Shown here: piece after piece, positions 1-11,223 of the stretch
Layout of the letters: the number at the start of each line of letters is the position of its first letter
Numbering within the stretch: the stretch's first letter is position 1
Source: Lunularia cruciata
Lineage: Eukaryota > Streptophyta > Marchantiopsida > Lunulariales > Lunulariaceae
Length of the DNA stretch: 64,000 nt
Direction: 5' to 3'
Assembly (NCBI GenBank): GCA_948567375.1
Contig: OX419761.1
Span: 52,516,501 to 52,580,500 of the forward strand
Notes under the pieces: model-generated
The model's database searches: none
What the model saw: the letters and a program-made list of their open reading frames with translations, nothing else
What the model was told of the DNA's origin: nothing
Translations under genes and position numbers: made by a program

Positions 1-2010
1 ATCATCTCCAAGGATGGAATAGCAGTTGATCCTGAGAAGGTGAGGAAAATCTCAGACCTTCCATTCCCTTCAAGCTTGACAAAGTTACGCCAATTCTTGG
101 GAATGGTTGGGTACTATAGGAGGTTCATCTTCTCATTTTCCAACAAGGCTTATGCATTGACCATCTACATGAAGAAGGGTGTAGATTACATGGTGATTTT
201 GGAAGACAAGGAGGCTCTCAAAGCTTTTGAGGAGCTCAAGCAATCCCTTGTTGTAGCTCCAATTCTTGCTAAACCTGATTGGAGTAAGCCTTTCATCCTC
301 TACACTGATGCTTCTAATGTAGCTATAGGATGCACTCTTAGTCAATTAGACCAAGATGGGCATGATCATCCAATAGCTTATGCTAGTAGGCAGATGGTTT
401 CAGCAGAGAAGAACTACTCTGTCACAGAGAGAGAAGGGTTGGCAGTGATCTTTGGTCTCAAGAAGTTTAGACACTACTTGATTGGAGGGAAAGCCACAAT
501 TGTCACGGATCACAAGGCTTTGAAGTACATCTTCAACAAGCCTAATGTTGAAGGGAGACTAGCAAGGTGGATGATTCTCTTGTCTGAGTATGACTACACA
601 ATTGAGGATAGGCCAGGAAAGAAACATGCAAATGCTGATTTGTTATCTAGAGCCTATGATCATGATGGAGATGAGCCAGTAGATGATTCCTTCCCGGATG
701 AGGAGCTCATGACAATCTCAGTCACTCAAGAGGTTCCAATGGAGTACAAGGAGATTGTGGATTTTGTGACAAGAGGTAACTATCCAGAAGGGATGCATGC
801 TAGGGAGAGGAAGGCCCTTGCAGCAAGATCTAGACCTTACACAATGGTGGATGATATTCTTTTTCACCAAGGAGCAGATGGTCTACTTCGAAGAGCAGTG
901 GGTAAGGAAGAGTCTATCCTACTCATAAAGGAGTTTCATGAAGGTTTAGTATGTGGAGGACACTTTGCAGGAAAGGTGACTGCTTTCAAGATTCTAGATG
1001 CAGGTTACCATTGGAGAGGGATTTTCAAGGATTGTCTTGATTATTGCAAAACTTGTCATGTTTGTCAAGCTTTTGCTAGAAAGTCTACATCCACTCCACC
1101 ACTTAGATCAATTCCATTGCTAGGACCCTTTGAGAAGTGGGGAATTGATTTTGTAGGACCTCTCAATAGAACCCCAAGGAACAATCGGTACATTGTGGTA
1201 GTTACTGATTACCTTACCAAGTGGGTTGAGGCTAGACCATTGAGGGACAAGAATGAAGATGAAGTGGGTAGATTTCTTTATGAACGCATTATCACTAGGT
1301 TTGGATGCCCTTTGGAGTTGGTTTCTGATAGAGGAGGAGAGTTTACAGGAAGCATTACTACAGCCATGCTACGACATTTCTCTATCACACATAGAGTAAC
1401 TACATCCTATAAGCCAAATTCCAATGGCTTGGCAGAGAGAACCAATCAGACCTTGTGCATGATGTTGGCCAAAGATGCAGAAATGGAGGGGGCTAAACAT
1501 CATTGGGACAAGAGGATTCATGCAGTTTTGTGGGAGTATAGGACAACCATGAAGACTTCCACTGGATATTCTCCATTCCAATTGGTGTATGGTATTGAGT
1601 CTACCTTACCTATTCACTTTGATCTTCCTACCTTCCAAAGCATTCATAGGAGATTGAAGAAAGCACAAGGAAGTGATGCAGAGAAGTCAAGGAAGGATCA
1701 ACTCATGGAGTTGGAAGAGGCAAGAGCAGTTGCTATGGTTCGAGTGGAGCAAGCCCAAAGGAAACAAAAGGAGAGCTATGACAAGAGGCAAGGCAAGAAG
1801 AAGGTGGAGCCTTTCAAAGAAGGTGATTGGGTAATGTTGTTTGATTCCATTCGATTCAAGAGAGTACAAAAGAAGTTTTTGCCTAAGTACTTTGGACCTT
1901 TCATAGTAGAGAAGGTGTGGGGAAATTACACTTATGATCTCAAGGAGTTGGGAGGAAGACACTTTGATAGGATTAACCATGATAAGTTAAAGATGTACCA
2001 TAGAAGGTAG
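1..2010 (+). CDS. pol: Pol polyprotein of element A (RT thumb, RNase H, integrase), partial
   Basis: The frame is open from the first base of the window (IISKDGIAVDP...) to the stop at 2008-2010, about 669 codons, so the start lies upstream. In order it shows the end of RT and its thumb (FLGMVGYYRRFI), RNase H (TDASNVAIG near 300-330, later TDHKALKYIF), an integrase zinc-binding HHCC region (HEGLVCGGH, CKTCHVCQ at about 937-1070), and the catalytic core WGIDFVGP (Asp codon 1147-1149), SDRGGEFTG and NGLAERTNQ. The C-terminus ends in a GPF/Y-like module (KYFGPFIVEKV) without a chromodomain. The enzymes would copy element RNA into DNA, degrade the RNA strand and insert the cDNA. No stop or frameshift is visible in this part; the missing upstream portion cannot be judged. 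Confidence 0.95.
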   Translation: MISKDGIAVDPEKVRKISDLPFPSSLTKLRQFLGMVGYYRRFIFSFSNKAYALTIYMKKGVDYMVILEDKEALKAFEELKQSLVVAPILAKPDWSKPFILYTDASNVAIGCTLSQLDQDGHDHPIAYASRQMVSAEKNYSVTEREGLAVIFGLKKFRHYLIGGKATIVTDHKALKYIFNKPNVEGRLARWMILLSEYDYTIEDRPGKKHANADLLSRAYDHDGDEPVDDSFPDEELMTISVTQEVPMEYKEIVDFVTRGNYPEGMHARERKALAARSRPYTMVDDILFHQGADGLLRRAVGKEESILLIKEFHEGLVCGGHFAGKVTAFKILDAGYHWRGIFKDCLDYCKTCHVCQAFARKSTSTPPLRSIPLLGPFEKWGIDFVGPLNRTPRNNRYIVVVTDYLTKWVEARPLRDKNEDEVGRFLYERIITRFGCPLELVSDRGGEFTGSITTAMLRHFSITHRVTTSYKPNSNGLAERTNQTLCMMLAKDAEMEGAKHHWDKRIHAVLWEYRTTMKTSTGYSPFQLVYGIESTLPIHFDLPTFQSIHRRLKKAQGSDAEKSRKDQLMELEEARAVAMVRVEQAQRKQKESYDKRQGKKKVEPFKEGDWVMLFDSIRFKRVQKKFLPKYFGPFIVEKVWGNYTYDLKELGGRHFDRINHDKLKMYHRR

Positions 2011-2058
2011 AGAGACCTTCACTTTGAGGACAAAGTGAAAACTTAGTCCGGGGGTAAA

Positions 2059-2750
2059 TGTAACACCCATTTGTGCATGTGTGTGGTATTGTGATATTTA
2101 GCTTGGTATTACAAGTACTTAAGAGATATTATTTATATAGAGATAAAGGATGGTTCTATATTAGTCATGGTTAGCTAAAGTTAGTCATAGCTAAGATAGA
2201 TGGGACCTTACTTTAGAGGAAGTAGAAAAGATGAGCACCACTATTTTGGATTTTAGTGTGTTGACTTGGTATTATTCCTAGGTGTTTGGCTTTGGGGAAA
2301 GAGTTGAGAACTCTTGGGCCCGCAAGCCTTTTTGTTTTGGATTCTTCTTTAGTCCAAGGATAGCCCATGTGAAGGAATCCTTGCTTTAGTGGTTGGGTCA
2401 AGATAAGACCACATGCTTAGGGGAATATGCCCATGTGAATGGATATTCCTTTCTACTTTTTGACTTTACTTGACTTTTAGTCTAGTAACTTGAGTTACTA
2501 CGGTAATTAGTAACTTTGGTACGTAACTATTTCACAAGTATATAAACAAGGAGTGAGGAGGTACTCATCATCCTTTCATTTGCAACTATCTCTCTCTCAT
2601 TGAGTTCTCTAGTGAGCAATGTCTTGAGTCTTGGAGTGTTAGCCTTGGAGGAGTATGATGGAGTTGGGGTTCCTTGCCTTCTTAGTCCATGGTGCGCTAC
2701 CATAATAGCCATCAGAGGTTCATCCTGAGTGAGAGACAGGCCGGCTCACA
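2059..2750 (+). repeat. 3' LTR of element A (692 bp)
   Basis: Starts TGTAACACCC just after the purine-rich ggggtaaa and ends CCGGCTCACA. A second copy at 31789-32480 has exactly the same length (692 bp), and a third, inverted and split copy lies at 19758-24305. A TATA box (tatataaac) is at 2539-2547, so the preceding part is U3. The right boundary is fixed by element B-1 resuming at 2751. Short ORF-like stretches in the LTR look like chance. Confidence 0.9.
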
Positions 2751-5700
2751 GGACCTCTAGTGGTCGGGAGCATGACACTATTGCTCCCAAGGGCCCAGTG
2801 TAGCAGCCAATCAGTACGTCTTCCACTCCTACTACAGTTACAGAGGATACTTGGGAGCTAGATCTTGGACCCAAGCTTACTGGAGAGGAAAGACGGAGGG
2901 TTTGGAGGTTCTTGAGGAGTCACACGAGTTGTTTTGCCTTTAGTATGAAGGATTTGGGTGCTCTGAAGGGACCTAGTATACGGATTGAGCTGACTAGCGA
3001 CACACCAATTTTCCGACATCCTTATCGATATAGTGATATGGAGAGGACATTGTATTCAGAGCCGGAGTAGTGACCTTTTTGAAGCTGGTTTGGTGGAGAT
3101 TTCACATGGAGAGTACGCATCAGCGATAGTGATGCCAGCTAAGAAGGATATGCATGGCAACTATACAGATAGGCGGATGTGTGGAGATTACCGTCCTATC
3201 AACCAACAGACCAGGGCTGATCGGTATGTCATGCCTACACCAGAGGAGATTTTTGATGCAATTGGGCATGCAAAGGTCTTCAGTACTTTGGATCTTTGAG
3301 CGGGATATCATCAGTTGCCGATCAGGGAGGAGAATAAGTCCAAGATAGCATTTTGGGCTATTGATCCTCACGGCAAGGATGTGTTATATCAATGGAGGTT
3401 CCTACCATTTGGGTTGAAGAACGCTCCTGCTGAGTTCCAGAGGGTCATGGATAGCATCCTAGCTAGATTGGATTTTGCTCGGTGCTATATTGATGACATT
3501 TTGGTTTATAGCACTACTGTGGAGGAGCATGAGAGACAATTGTTGGAGGTGTTTGAGAGGTTGAGATCTCATGGACTCAAATAACATCCTGGGAAGTGTA
3601 GGTTCTTCCACGAGTAGGTTGAGTATTTGGGTCACACTATCTACCCCGAAGGACTTGGTGTTCAGCAGACCAAGGTGGAGGCTATTGCACGTATTCCTTG
3701 GCCTACGGATGTGAGCAAAGTGCGAGCATTCCTTGGGTTGGCAAACTTCTATTGCCGCTATGTTAGAGGACTTAGTGCCATTGCCAAGGCCTTGACGAAA
3801 CTGACCAAGCTTACACAGGAGTGGTGTTGGGGAGATGAGCAGGAGAGAGCTTTTGTAGAGCTCAAGGAGAGGTTGACATATGCTCCTATTTTGAGGAGAC
3901 CGATCACGGGACAACCATTTCAGGTTCACACTGATTGGAGTATGTTGGGGCTTGGAGCGGTGCTCACCCAGCATGATGATGAGGAGAAGGAGTTTGTAGT
4001 GGCCTATGCTAGTTGCTCCAACAATTCAGCGGAGGCAAAGTGTAGTTCATATGAGGGAGAGTGCTTGGCAGCAGTTTGGGCAGTAGCACATTTCCGATGT
4101 TACCTATTTGGTAACCCCTTCACTCTCATCACTAATCATTAGCCATTGAAGTGGTTGATGGAATCCGACAAGCTTTTAGGGAAGCTTGCACGATGGGCTC
4201 TGATTTTACAGGAGTATGATTTCACGGTTGTTCATAGACCTGGAGTGGTGAACCGTGATGCAGATGGGTTGAGTAGAAACCCATGTCCCAGCCAGCAGGA
4301 TCAGACCGGAGCACGTTGGCATGGTAAGACAGATGAGGAGATGGTGCCAGGTTGGCATGCATCGGCCTTTCTATGTATATTTGCAGAGGCTTTGGTGGTA
4401 TCTCTCTCAGCGCATACAGGAGGAGTTATTGAGGTCACAGATCCAGAGAGTGAAGATATTGGTACAGTTCAGCGAGACATTCATGATGATGTCTTAGTGA
4501 TGGACTATCTTTGCACTGGTGTTGTGGGTAGTACAGTTAGGGCCAAGGAGAGAGACTATGTTCTTCAGCGAGCCAAACGGTTCAGATTGGAGGTTAGACA
4601 CCTTTTGCGTGTATGGGAGGATGGTAGAGTGCGAGTAGTACCACTTCCAGCACAAAGACCACAGTTGGTCCGTCATGCTCATGAGGAGCTAGGACATTTT
4701 GGAGTAAAGCGTACATATAGCTTACTCCAGAGTCATTATTGGTGGCGCGGTATGCATACCAAGGTACAGCAGTTTGTTGCCAGATGTATGGTTTGTGACC
4801 GAGTTAGAGCATCATTCAATGCTCCTACGCCACAGTTACACCCATTACCTATCATGGGATTGGGTTACCGTTGGAGTTTGGACTTTGCCGGACCTTTACC
4901 GCTGACTGTGAGACATCATCGGTATGTTTTGGTGATGGTGGAGCACTTCTCCAAGTGGATTGAGTTGGTGGCACTTCCTAACAAGTCTAGTGAAGGGACA
5001 GCTTACTCGTTCCTAGATTGAGTTCTTAGTCATTTTGGTGCACCAGCTGAGGTTTTGATTGATCAGGGTACAGAGTTCTTGGGAGAGTTTCAGGTCTTGT
5101 GTGACAAGGCTTTGATTGATCATTGTACTACATCCCGAGATCACCCTGAGGCAGATGGCTTAGCAAAGAGAGTGGTTCAGACGGTGAAGAGAGGATTGCA
5201 AAAGTATGGTTTGCAGAGAGGGCACTTGGGAGATTGGGATCTCTAGTTACCTTGGTTGGCCATGGGCTATCGGTTCAGCCGGCAAGCCTCCTTAGCATCC
5301 TTCTCTCCATACTTTCTACTCTATGGATGAGATCCAGATTTACCTACAGCCATTCGTTGAGATGCTACTGTAGTTTTGGACTTGGATGACCCCGATGTAT
5401 GGATGAGCGCATGTTCTCAGCGGGCAAAGATCTTTTGGAGAGTGATGCCGATGGCCTTTGAGAACTTGGCGATTGCTCAGCATAGAGATACTTTACGCTA
5501 TGCTACCATTCGAGGAGAAAGTTATAGACCCTCGATCCGTTGATTTCATCCAGGCGACTATGTATATCTATAGCAGACAGCACCAACGACACTTGATGTT
5601 TCTATAGGCCGCACTATCTTGAGAGTGCATGAGGTTTTGCCATCTGGAGTCCTTGTGTTAGAAGGACGTGATGGTGTTGTTTGGAAGGATCATGTGCACA

Positions 5701-5918
5701 ATTGTGCACCATGCCACCTCCCAAACATTGATGGTACTATGGACCCAAGCTTGGCACTTGTACGTGCAGGCTTGAGGTGTATGTTATATGGCTCTTCTGG
5801 TGGAGCTGCTACTATGTTAGTGTATGATAGTTGTTTGAGAGGATGGCATATGGCATGTATGACTCCTCCCCTCACGGTGGTTCCTCAAGGACAATGGTTA
5901 TGTCCTAGATGTACTTGA
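2751..5918 (+). pseudogene. pol: Decayed B-family pol: RT, RNase H, integrase, PHD finger
   Basis: A single frame runs through most of this stretch but is broken by stops near 3297, 3582, 3615, 4140, 5019 and 5244, and by a one-base change near 3051. The RT part has KKDMHGNYTDRRMCGDYRP and the catalytic CYIDDILVYS (Asp codons 3492-3497). RNase H shows VHTDWSMLGLGAVLTQHDD. Integrase has the HHCC zinc region (HAHEELGHFG, CMVCDR at 4675-4800), core WSLDFAGP, DQGTEFLGEF and a last motif reading ADGLAKRVVQ, where the catalytic Glu has become Lys. The PHD finger at about 5778-5915 has lost two of eight ligands (CMLY, LVYDSC). It cannot encode a working polyprotein; its value is comparative against 47969-51078. 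Confidence 0.92.
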
Positions 5919-6087
5919 CCTATAGCTAGTTCATTCTTTATATGGTATAGATTGCATACATGCGACTAACGATGGGGCTCCATAGCACCTGGCCTCCTGA
6001 TCTTTGCCCATTAGAGGGTATACCATATACTTAGAGTAGATGGCTATCTGGAGTTAGAGGGACCTAACCGCCAGCTAGGGGGGCGAT

Positions 6088-6192
6088 TGTGGCACTTTAG
6101 AGTCTATGTATGACTTATATGTGAGTTGTGCTTCTATAGTGTATGATGTTGACAGTGATGTATGTTGTGTAGCGATGTATATACGCACGACA
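6088..6192 (+). repeat. B-family terminal repeat, block B1 (105 bp)
   Basis: Starts TGTGGCACTTTAGAG directly after the purine tract gctaggggggcgat and ends CGCACGACA. An almost identical 105-bp block recurs at 6647-6751. The same pair occurs in B-2 at 51248-51352 and 51754-51858. It is followed by the dinucleotide GC and then block A2, so the join reads ACGACA-GC-TGTCAC. Confidence 0.9.
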
Positions 6193-6194
6193 GC

Positions 6195-6646
6195 TGTCAC
6201 ACCATTTGTAGTTCCGCATCTAGCTGCTCGGACACTAGAGTTCCAATGATAGTAGTTAAAGTTATTCTAGTAGTTTCTCAAGGACTACTTTCCGACAGTC
6301 TGATTTGGTGTTTGGGGTACTGACTTCACAGTGGGGCCCACCGTCACTTTGCACCATTCGCACCGTCAAGTGTGCCATCAGCGGGACCGTTAGGGTTCCA
6401 GTGCTAGCTCGAGTCCAGGGGGGTATAGTTTCGAAGTGAGCTCCAGAGAGCTCACTTCTCTGATGTTGAGCCTTTGAGTTCCTGGCTATGGTGGACAGAG
6501 GCCGGCGAGCGTCACCTGGATTCTCTATGCTTGAGTAGGTGTGGCTTGACTGTAATCAGTGCCCAATTGTTGGCAGTTTATAGAGTGATAGATCAAGTAC
6601 TGATCTGAGTTGAGTTGAGTTGAAAGTGTTAAGCAATCTGATTAAT
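6195..6646 (+). repeat. B-family terminal repeat, block A2 (452 bp)
   Basis: Begins TGTCACACCATTTG and ends ...aagcaatctgattaat. It matches block A1 at the left end of B-2 (42107-42555) over its full length, and A2 of B-2 (51355-51753), which lacks 53 bp at its end. It contains a GC-rich near-palindrome (gtggggcccaccg) and a short tgagt repeat. Together with 6647-6751 it could be read as a 557-bp LTR with ends TGTC...GACA. Confidence 0.85.
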
Positions 6647-6751
6647 TGTGGCACTTTAGAGTCTATGTATGACTTATGTGTGAGTTGTGCTTCTATAGTG
6701 TATGATGTTGACAGCAATGTATGTTGTGTAGCGATGTATATACACACGACA
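6647..6751 (+). repeat. B-family terminal repeat, block B2 (105 bp), right end of B-1
   Basis: Second copy of the 6088-6192 block, ending CACACGACA at 6751. The next base starts coding sequence of C-1 (LQIGD...). The right end of B-2 is the same block, so this is the true 3' terminus of the family. Confidence 0.88.
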
Positions 6752-8233
6752 CTACAGATTGGAGATACAAGTAGCGACAACAATGAAGGAGGAGAAACGA
6801 CATTGGTGCCGGCGGCTGCAGAAGAAGAAGTGCATGCAGAAATTAAAGCCGATGACAACACACAATTGGAAGACAAAGTAACTGTGGCCGAAGAGAAGAA
6901 GATCGCAGTATAGAGAGGAGTTTGCTTGAGATGTAAGGCGAAGTATGAAGCGGGTCCGAGTATGGTGAAGGAAGAAGCACCTAAAAGCTCGGGAAGTGAG
7001 GCATCTATTCTGATACGACGACTATAGAGAAGAAGGCGAGTATCAGGAGAAAAACAGGTAAAGAAGGAGATCACTCCACAGGTTGAAGTAGTTGCCAATG
7101 ATGGAGTGGAGTACCTGCGGGAAGTGATGTGCCCCTTGTTAGTAAAGCTAGAGTATAGGAAGAAGGAGATGCAGTCGACTTGTCCAGAGGTGAAGATTGT
7201 GTTGCAGGTATTAGCAAGGCTGGAAGAAGAAAACTTGGAGTTGAAGAAGAGTATAACCCGAGGTGAGGAGGAAAGAGAAGTACTATGAGCGGAGGCAGTA
7301 GTGAGAAGTCATGTAATTGAAGACCTGAAGAGAGAAGTGAATTATCGAGAGGATCTTGTGAAGAAGAGTGACATAGCAAGGGAGAGACAAGTAGCCGAGT
7401 ATGAGATCTTGAAGCAGCAATTCGCTGATTCAAGAGTAGAGGTTATCCATGCTATGGCGAGAGTAGTTGTAAAGGATAAGGAGTTCGATAGGGTGATGGA
7501 GAGTGTCGAGGAGAAGAAGCAACTTTGGCAACAAGAGTTGGCGGCACGATATAGAGAAGAAGATAGATTATGAGAGTTACTTTGTAATCAGGAAGAGAGA
7601 GTTGTACGGAAGGAGAAGGAGAAGGAGACGATGAAAGCCGAGTTCGAGGCAGAGTTGGCGATGTACCAAGAGGATTGGCTTGCAGATCAAGAACATGAAA
7701 GGAAGATGAGATTGGAGCCATTGAAGGAAATTGTCCTCAGGATGAACGCAATGTTAAGTACAGCGGCCATCATTCGGATTGAAGAGATAAGGCTGCACAA
7801 GTTGAAGTTGTTGGTGCAGGAGACGAGGCAAAGACAAGCAAAGGATATAGATATGAATGCCTTGTTAATTAGTCTCAGAACTTGTGTAGACAAAAAGATC
7901 TTAGAGGTAGAAGATAACATTTCAATTAGATCAGATTTAGTGAAAATAGAGATAGAAAAACTTTGGAAAGATGTTAGAGCAAAACCCGAAGTAGATAACA
8001 TAGGAGTACAAATGTCTTTGGAATTACCGGTGGAGACATTAGAGAAGAGTGGGTTGATAGATGAAGAGTTAGATAGATTACCCATGAGTGCAATTTCAGA
8101 TCAAGAAAGAGAACTGTTAGATTTGGTAGAAGAAGTAGAAGATATGAAACCCGAGGAAAGAATATTAGGAAGTAAATTTACTTTGGGTTTGGGTTTGAAA
8201 GCCGATGATGAAGTAGACATCGGATTGGATTAG
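6752..8233 (+). pseudogene. C-family acidic coiled-coil protein, C-terminal 490 codons
   Basis: One reading frame spans the stretch with only four in-frame stops (about 6911, 7025, 7286, 7571), so this is the least damaged copy. Order: an acidic low-complexity region (many E/D), a conserved motif DGVEYLREVMCPLLVKLE near 7100-7155, a long heptad-like coiled coil rich in E, K and L (7160-7860), MNALLISLRT near 7855, then a module EKSGLxDEELDRLPM and the conserved end DEVDIGLD. C-3, C-4 and C-5 encode the same order, and C-2 keeps the last part. I do not recognise the protein: no gag zinc knuckle, protease, RT or transposase motif is visible. It may be a captured host gene or a self-assembling structural protein; both are inference. 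Confidence 0.75.
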
Positions 8234-9027
8234 TAATAGTTTTGAGATTTGAAGAGGCAGATATGAAGATTTGCATTGTCATTTTGGATCTGCAGGTTAG
8301 AAGAGTTATTGTAGAACGGTATAGTTATTAGAACTGTCGATTTGTTCACTACTTAAGAGTGGCATTCATAGAGAATTGTTGTTTAGTGCTCATTATTTTG
8401 AGAATAGATAAAGCAAAGTGCTGTGAAGCAGTGCTTGTCGCTTGAGCTTGATTCCAAGTATCAACGTTGTACTTGTGTTTGTGAGTGTGTGAAGAAATTC
8501 AAAGTGCAAGTCAGTGTGTTTGTTGGATGTTGGATTCCATAGCCTTGATCTTCATTCTATGTGTTTGATCTTGAGTGAAGTGCAATCGAAGCAATGCCTT
8601 GACAGATCTAAGAAGAATTGTAGTGTTGGTAGTATTTTGCATTTGTGAGTGCAATGCGAAGTTGATGTGAAGCAATTTTGATCAAGGAAGTTGTGCCTTC
8701 AGTGGAGTGGTGGAACACAATTCTGAGGCAAAGTCGTTTTGCAATGAAGTGCCATTTTTGGGAGAGCCTGAATCATCACAATCAAGATTGTTTGGAAAGA
8801 TTTGATGGTGTTGTGATTAAGAAGTATTAATTTGTGACAAGACTGCGAATCAATGCTTGTTACTCTCTTTTGGGTGTGGTTTCTACCTGAGAGATTAAAG
8901 ATGCAACCAAGAAGAACTACAGTGTTACTATTTGACTTCGTATGTGACCAATTCTGACTCGTATCTCTGCGGGAACGAACTTTACTTACCCGATTACCGC
9001 AAAAGTGATATTTGCCGGGTTGTCACA
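6752..9027 (+). mobile_element. Element C-1, 3' part
   Basis: Right-hand part of a C-family unit, split by B-1 (its left part is before the window). It carries the coiled-coil gene up to 8233 and the conserved about 790-bp tail ending TTGCCGGGTTGTCACA at 9027. The following atatt would be the right target duplication; the left one is out of view. At 9028 the RT of element D begins in mid-domain, so C-1 either jumped into D or is D's long 5' LTR next to an internal deletion. Confidence 0.85.
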
Positions 9028-11170
9028 ATATTTCGTGCAAATTTGTGGAGGTCTTCATTGATGATTTTGTGTGTTTGGGCAAAGAGAATTACATTTAGAT
9101 TACCCTTGCCAAACTTTTGAAAGGTGTTGTTTTTTGGTTTGTCATTACACCTAGAGAAATGATTCTTTGCAATGAAGGAGGGAACTCTTCTAGGGCATCG
9201 GGTGTCAAACCAAGGTTTGAAGTTGATGTTAATTTATCTCAGATTTGGAATCCCCAAAAAACATCAAGGAGCTGAGAGCCTTCTTAGGATATGTGGATAC
9301 TACAAAATCTTTGTTTCAAACTATGTGGTGTTTGTGGCACCCCTTACAAAGCTTCTGAAGAAGTCCAGAGACTACTTGTGGGAAGCAGAACAAGAGGAAG
9401 CTTTCCAAGTATTGAAGAAGAAATTGGTTGAAGCACCAGTTATGAGGGCCCCAAATTGGGATGCCCCTTTTCATGTGTATGTGGACACTTTGTCCATGGC
9501 AATTGAAGTCATCTTAAGTCAGAAGGACAAGAAGAAGAAGGACTACCCGATTTATTATGCCAGCCAACAATTATCAGTTTCAAAAAAGAACTAGTTGATG
9601 ATTGAAAAAAAAGCACTTGGAATGGTTTATGCCTGCAAGAAGATTTGCTACTACCTATTGGGACACAAGTTTGTCTTCTATGTTGACCATTATGTGTTAC
9701 AACATTTGGTCAAGAAGGCGGATTTTTTCGGGTGAATTGCAAGATGGATCTTGTTGTTACAAGAATTCACATACATGGTACAAGTAAGGAAGGGAGCCTC
9801 GCATTCAAATGTGGACTTCCTATCTAGGTTAGAAACTCAAGACCAAGACTTGGAAGTTGATGATTGGATTCTTGATGAAGAGCTATATCATTTAATGGCT
9901 ATGCAAAGTACGAGGTATGCGGCCAAATATCATTATCTGCATACTTGTCATTGTCCTGAGGGGCTGGACCCGGAGTAGAGAGCAGTCTTCCTCAAGAAGA
10001 TGGGACTGTACCAACTAAAACACAACATTTTATTTAAGATGGGCAAAGATGAAGTACTTTGGAGATGTTTGGAGGCATACAAAGTCAGAGGAGTCATTGA
10101 GTCCTTACACTCCAAAGCATGGGGAGGACACTATGCCTTGAAGAATACTGTGAAGAAAATCCTTTCAGTAGGTATTGGTGGCCTACGATGTATAAAGACA
10201 CTCACGCCCATATTTGAAGTTGTGATGTTTGTCAAAGAACAAGAAAACCGGTGGCTACTTCCAAGTGGCCTTTGAGACCAATTTTGCCATTGGCTCCATT
10301 TGAAAAATGGAGTATTGATTTTGTGGGTCCAACTCAACCAATAGTTTGAGTCACAATGAAGAGATACATCTTGGTATGCACTGATTATGCTACCAAGATG
10401 GTAGATGCAAAAGCAACGCGGAGGGATGATGCGGAAATAATAGCATAATTTTTCTTCCAAAACATCATTTCATGTTATGGTTGTCCTTTGGAATTGGTCA
10501 GTGATTGGGGAACTCATTTTTTGAACTCCATGGTGGAAGCATTAACCAAGTACTTCCAGATTAAACATTGGAAGATGACTCCCTAAAATCTAAAAGCAAA
10601 TGGACTAACGGAGAAGGCCAATGGATTGTTGTGTAAAATTTTGAACAAGGTAATAGTCAATTATGCCTACAATTAGGACACAAAGTTACTTGCCACTTTG
10701 TGGGCATACAAAATGACTAAAAATATTACAACCAAACAAACTCCATATTTCTTGACATCCGGATTGCATCCCATACTACCAGTTGAATTTAAAGTACCGT
10801 CATATCCAATCCTTTGTGAGGAATTGATTGTTAGAAGAAGAAAGCCAGGATCTTTGGATCCATCAACTAATGTGGTTAGAAGAGAAAAGGGATGATGCAA
10901 TGTAAACCACAAAGAAAGTGCAAGAACAAAGGAAGAGCAGGCACGATAAGCAAATCAAGCATGTGGCTGTTCAAGAAGGTGATATGGTGCTGTGATATGA
11001 CAATCACCAAATTGTGCAAACTGCATTTAAGGTGGATAGGGCCATACCGTATTGTGCACATATATGCCAATGGCTCTATTCAACTTGCAGACCTGGAAGG
11101 CAATCCTTTTGCCACTCACGTAAATGGGTGGAGAGTTAGAAAATATTGGACCATGGATCCAACTTTGTAA
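9028..11170 (+). pseudogene. pol: Decayed pol of element D (RT, RNase H, integrase)
   Basis: Begins inside RT with KFVEVFIDDFCVFG, the catalytic-box variant common in OTA elements. Then come LLGHRVSNQGLK, RT thumb CGYYKIFVSNYV, RNase H (VYVDTLSMAIEVILSQ; the usual TDAS is VDTL) and DFLSRLETQDQD. The integrase zinc region is worn. The core reads WSIDFVGP (about 10311-10334), VSDWGTHFLNS and NGLTEKANGL. The tail is THVNGWRVRKYWTMDPTL without a chromodomain. Stops and frame changes are frequent (9594, 9978, 10275, about 10348 and later). Non-functional. Confidence 0.85.
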
Positions 11171-11223
11171 AAAGAACCGGTTGTTGGTGTTCGTGGGGAT
11201 GCTCACATTTGAGGGAGGAGGTA

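Larger units (their letters stand above)
1..2750 (+). mobile_element. Element A: Ty3/gypsy (OTA-like) retrotransposon, 3' part
   Basis: The 3' portion of an LTR retrotransposon whose 5' part lies before the window. It holds an open pol frame from the window edge, a weak polypurine stretch at 2050-2058, and a 3' LTR that starts TGTAACACCC. At 2751 the sequence changes to element B exactly where the other B copy reads ggacctctag (from 47969), so A was inserted into B-1 and ggacc at 2751 is the likely right target duplication. No chromodomain is visible, and the pol resembles the OTA (Ogre/Tat/Athila) group. The intact frame, unlike its surroundings, makes A the youngest insertion on this side. 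Confidence 0.9.
2751..6751 (+). mobile_element. Element B-1: DNMT/PHD-type Ty3/gypsy, 3' part
   Basis: Downstream part of a B-family element, collinear with 47969-51858. It begins in the linker between methyltransferase and RT, then has RT, RNase H, integrase, PHD finger, the purine-rich stretch gctagggggg, and the terminal block B1-A2-B2. Upstream B sequence lies beyond element A, outside the window. Its right end (..cacacgaca, 6751) is followed at once by the coiled-coil gene of C-1, so B-1 was inserted into C-1. Coding frames carry many stops. Confidence 0.9.

Noticed and set aside
2213-2712. Minus-strand ORFs inside A LTRs (also 31943-32442)
   Set aside because: They repeat in each LTR because the DNA is repeated; they cross U3 and the TATA box and show no domain.
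3459-3974. Minus-strand 171-codon ORF over B-1 RT
   Set aside because: Antisense shadow of the pol frame; no independent motif.
6620-6913. ORF of 97 codons reading from block A2 through block B2 into C-1
   Set aside because: The start lies in terminal-repeat DNA of B-1; only the part from 6752 belongs to a gene, and it was attributed to the C-family frame.
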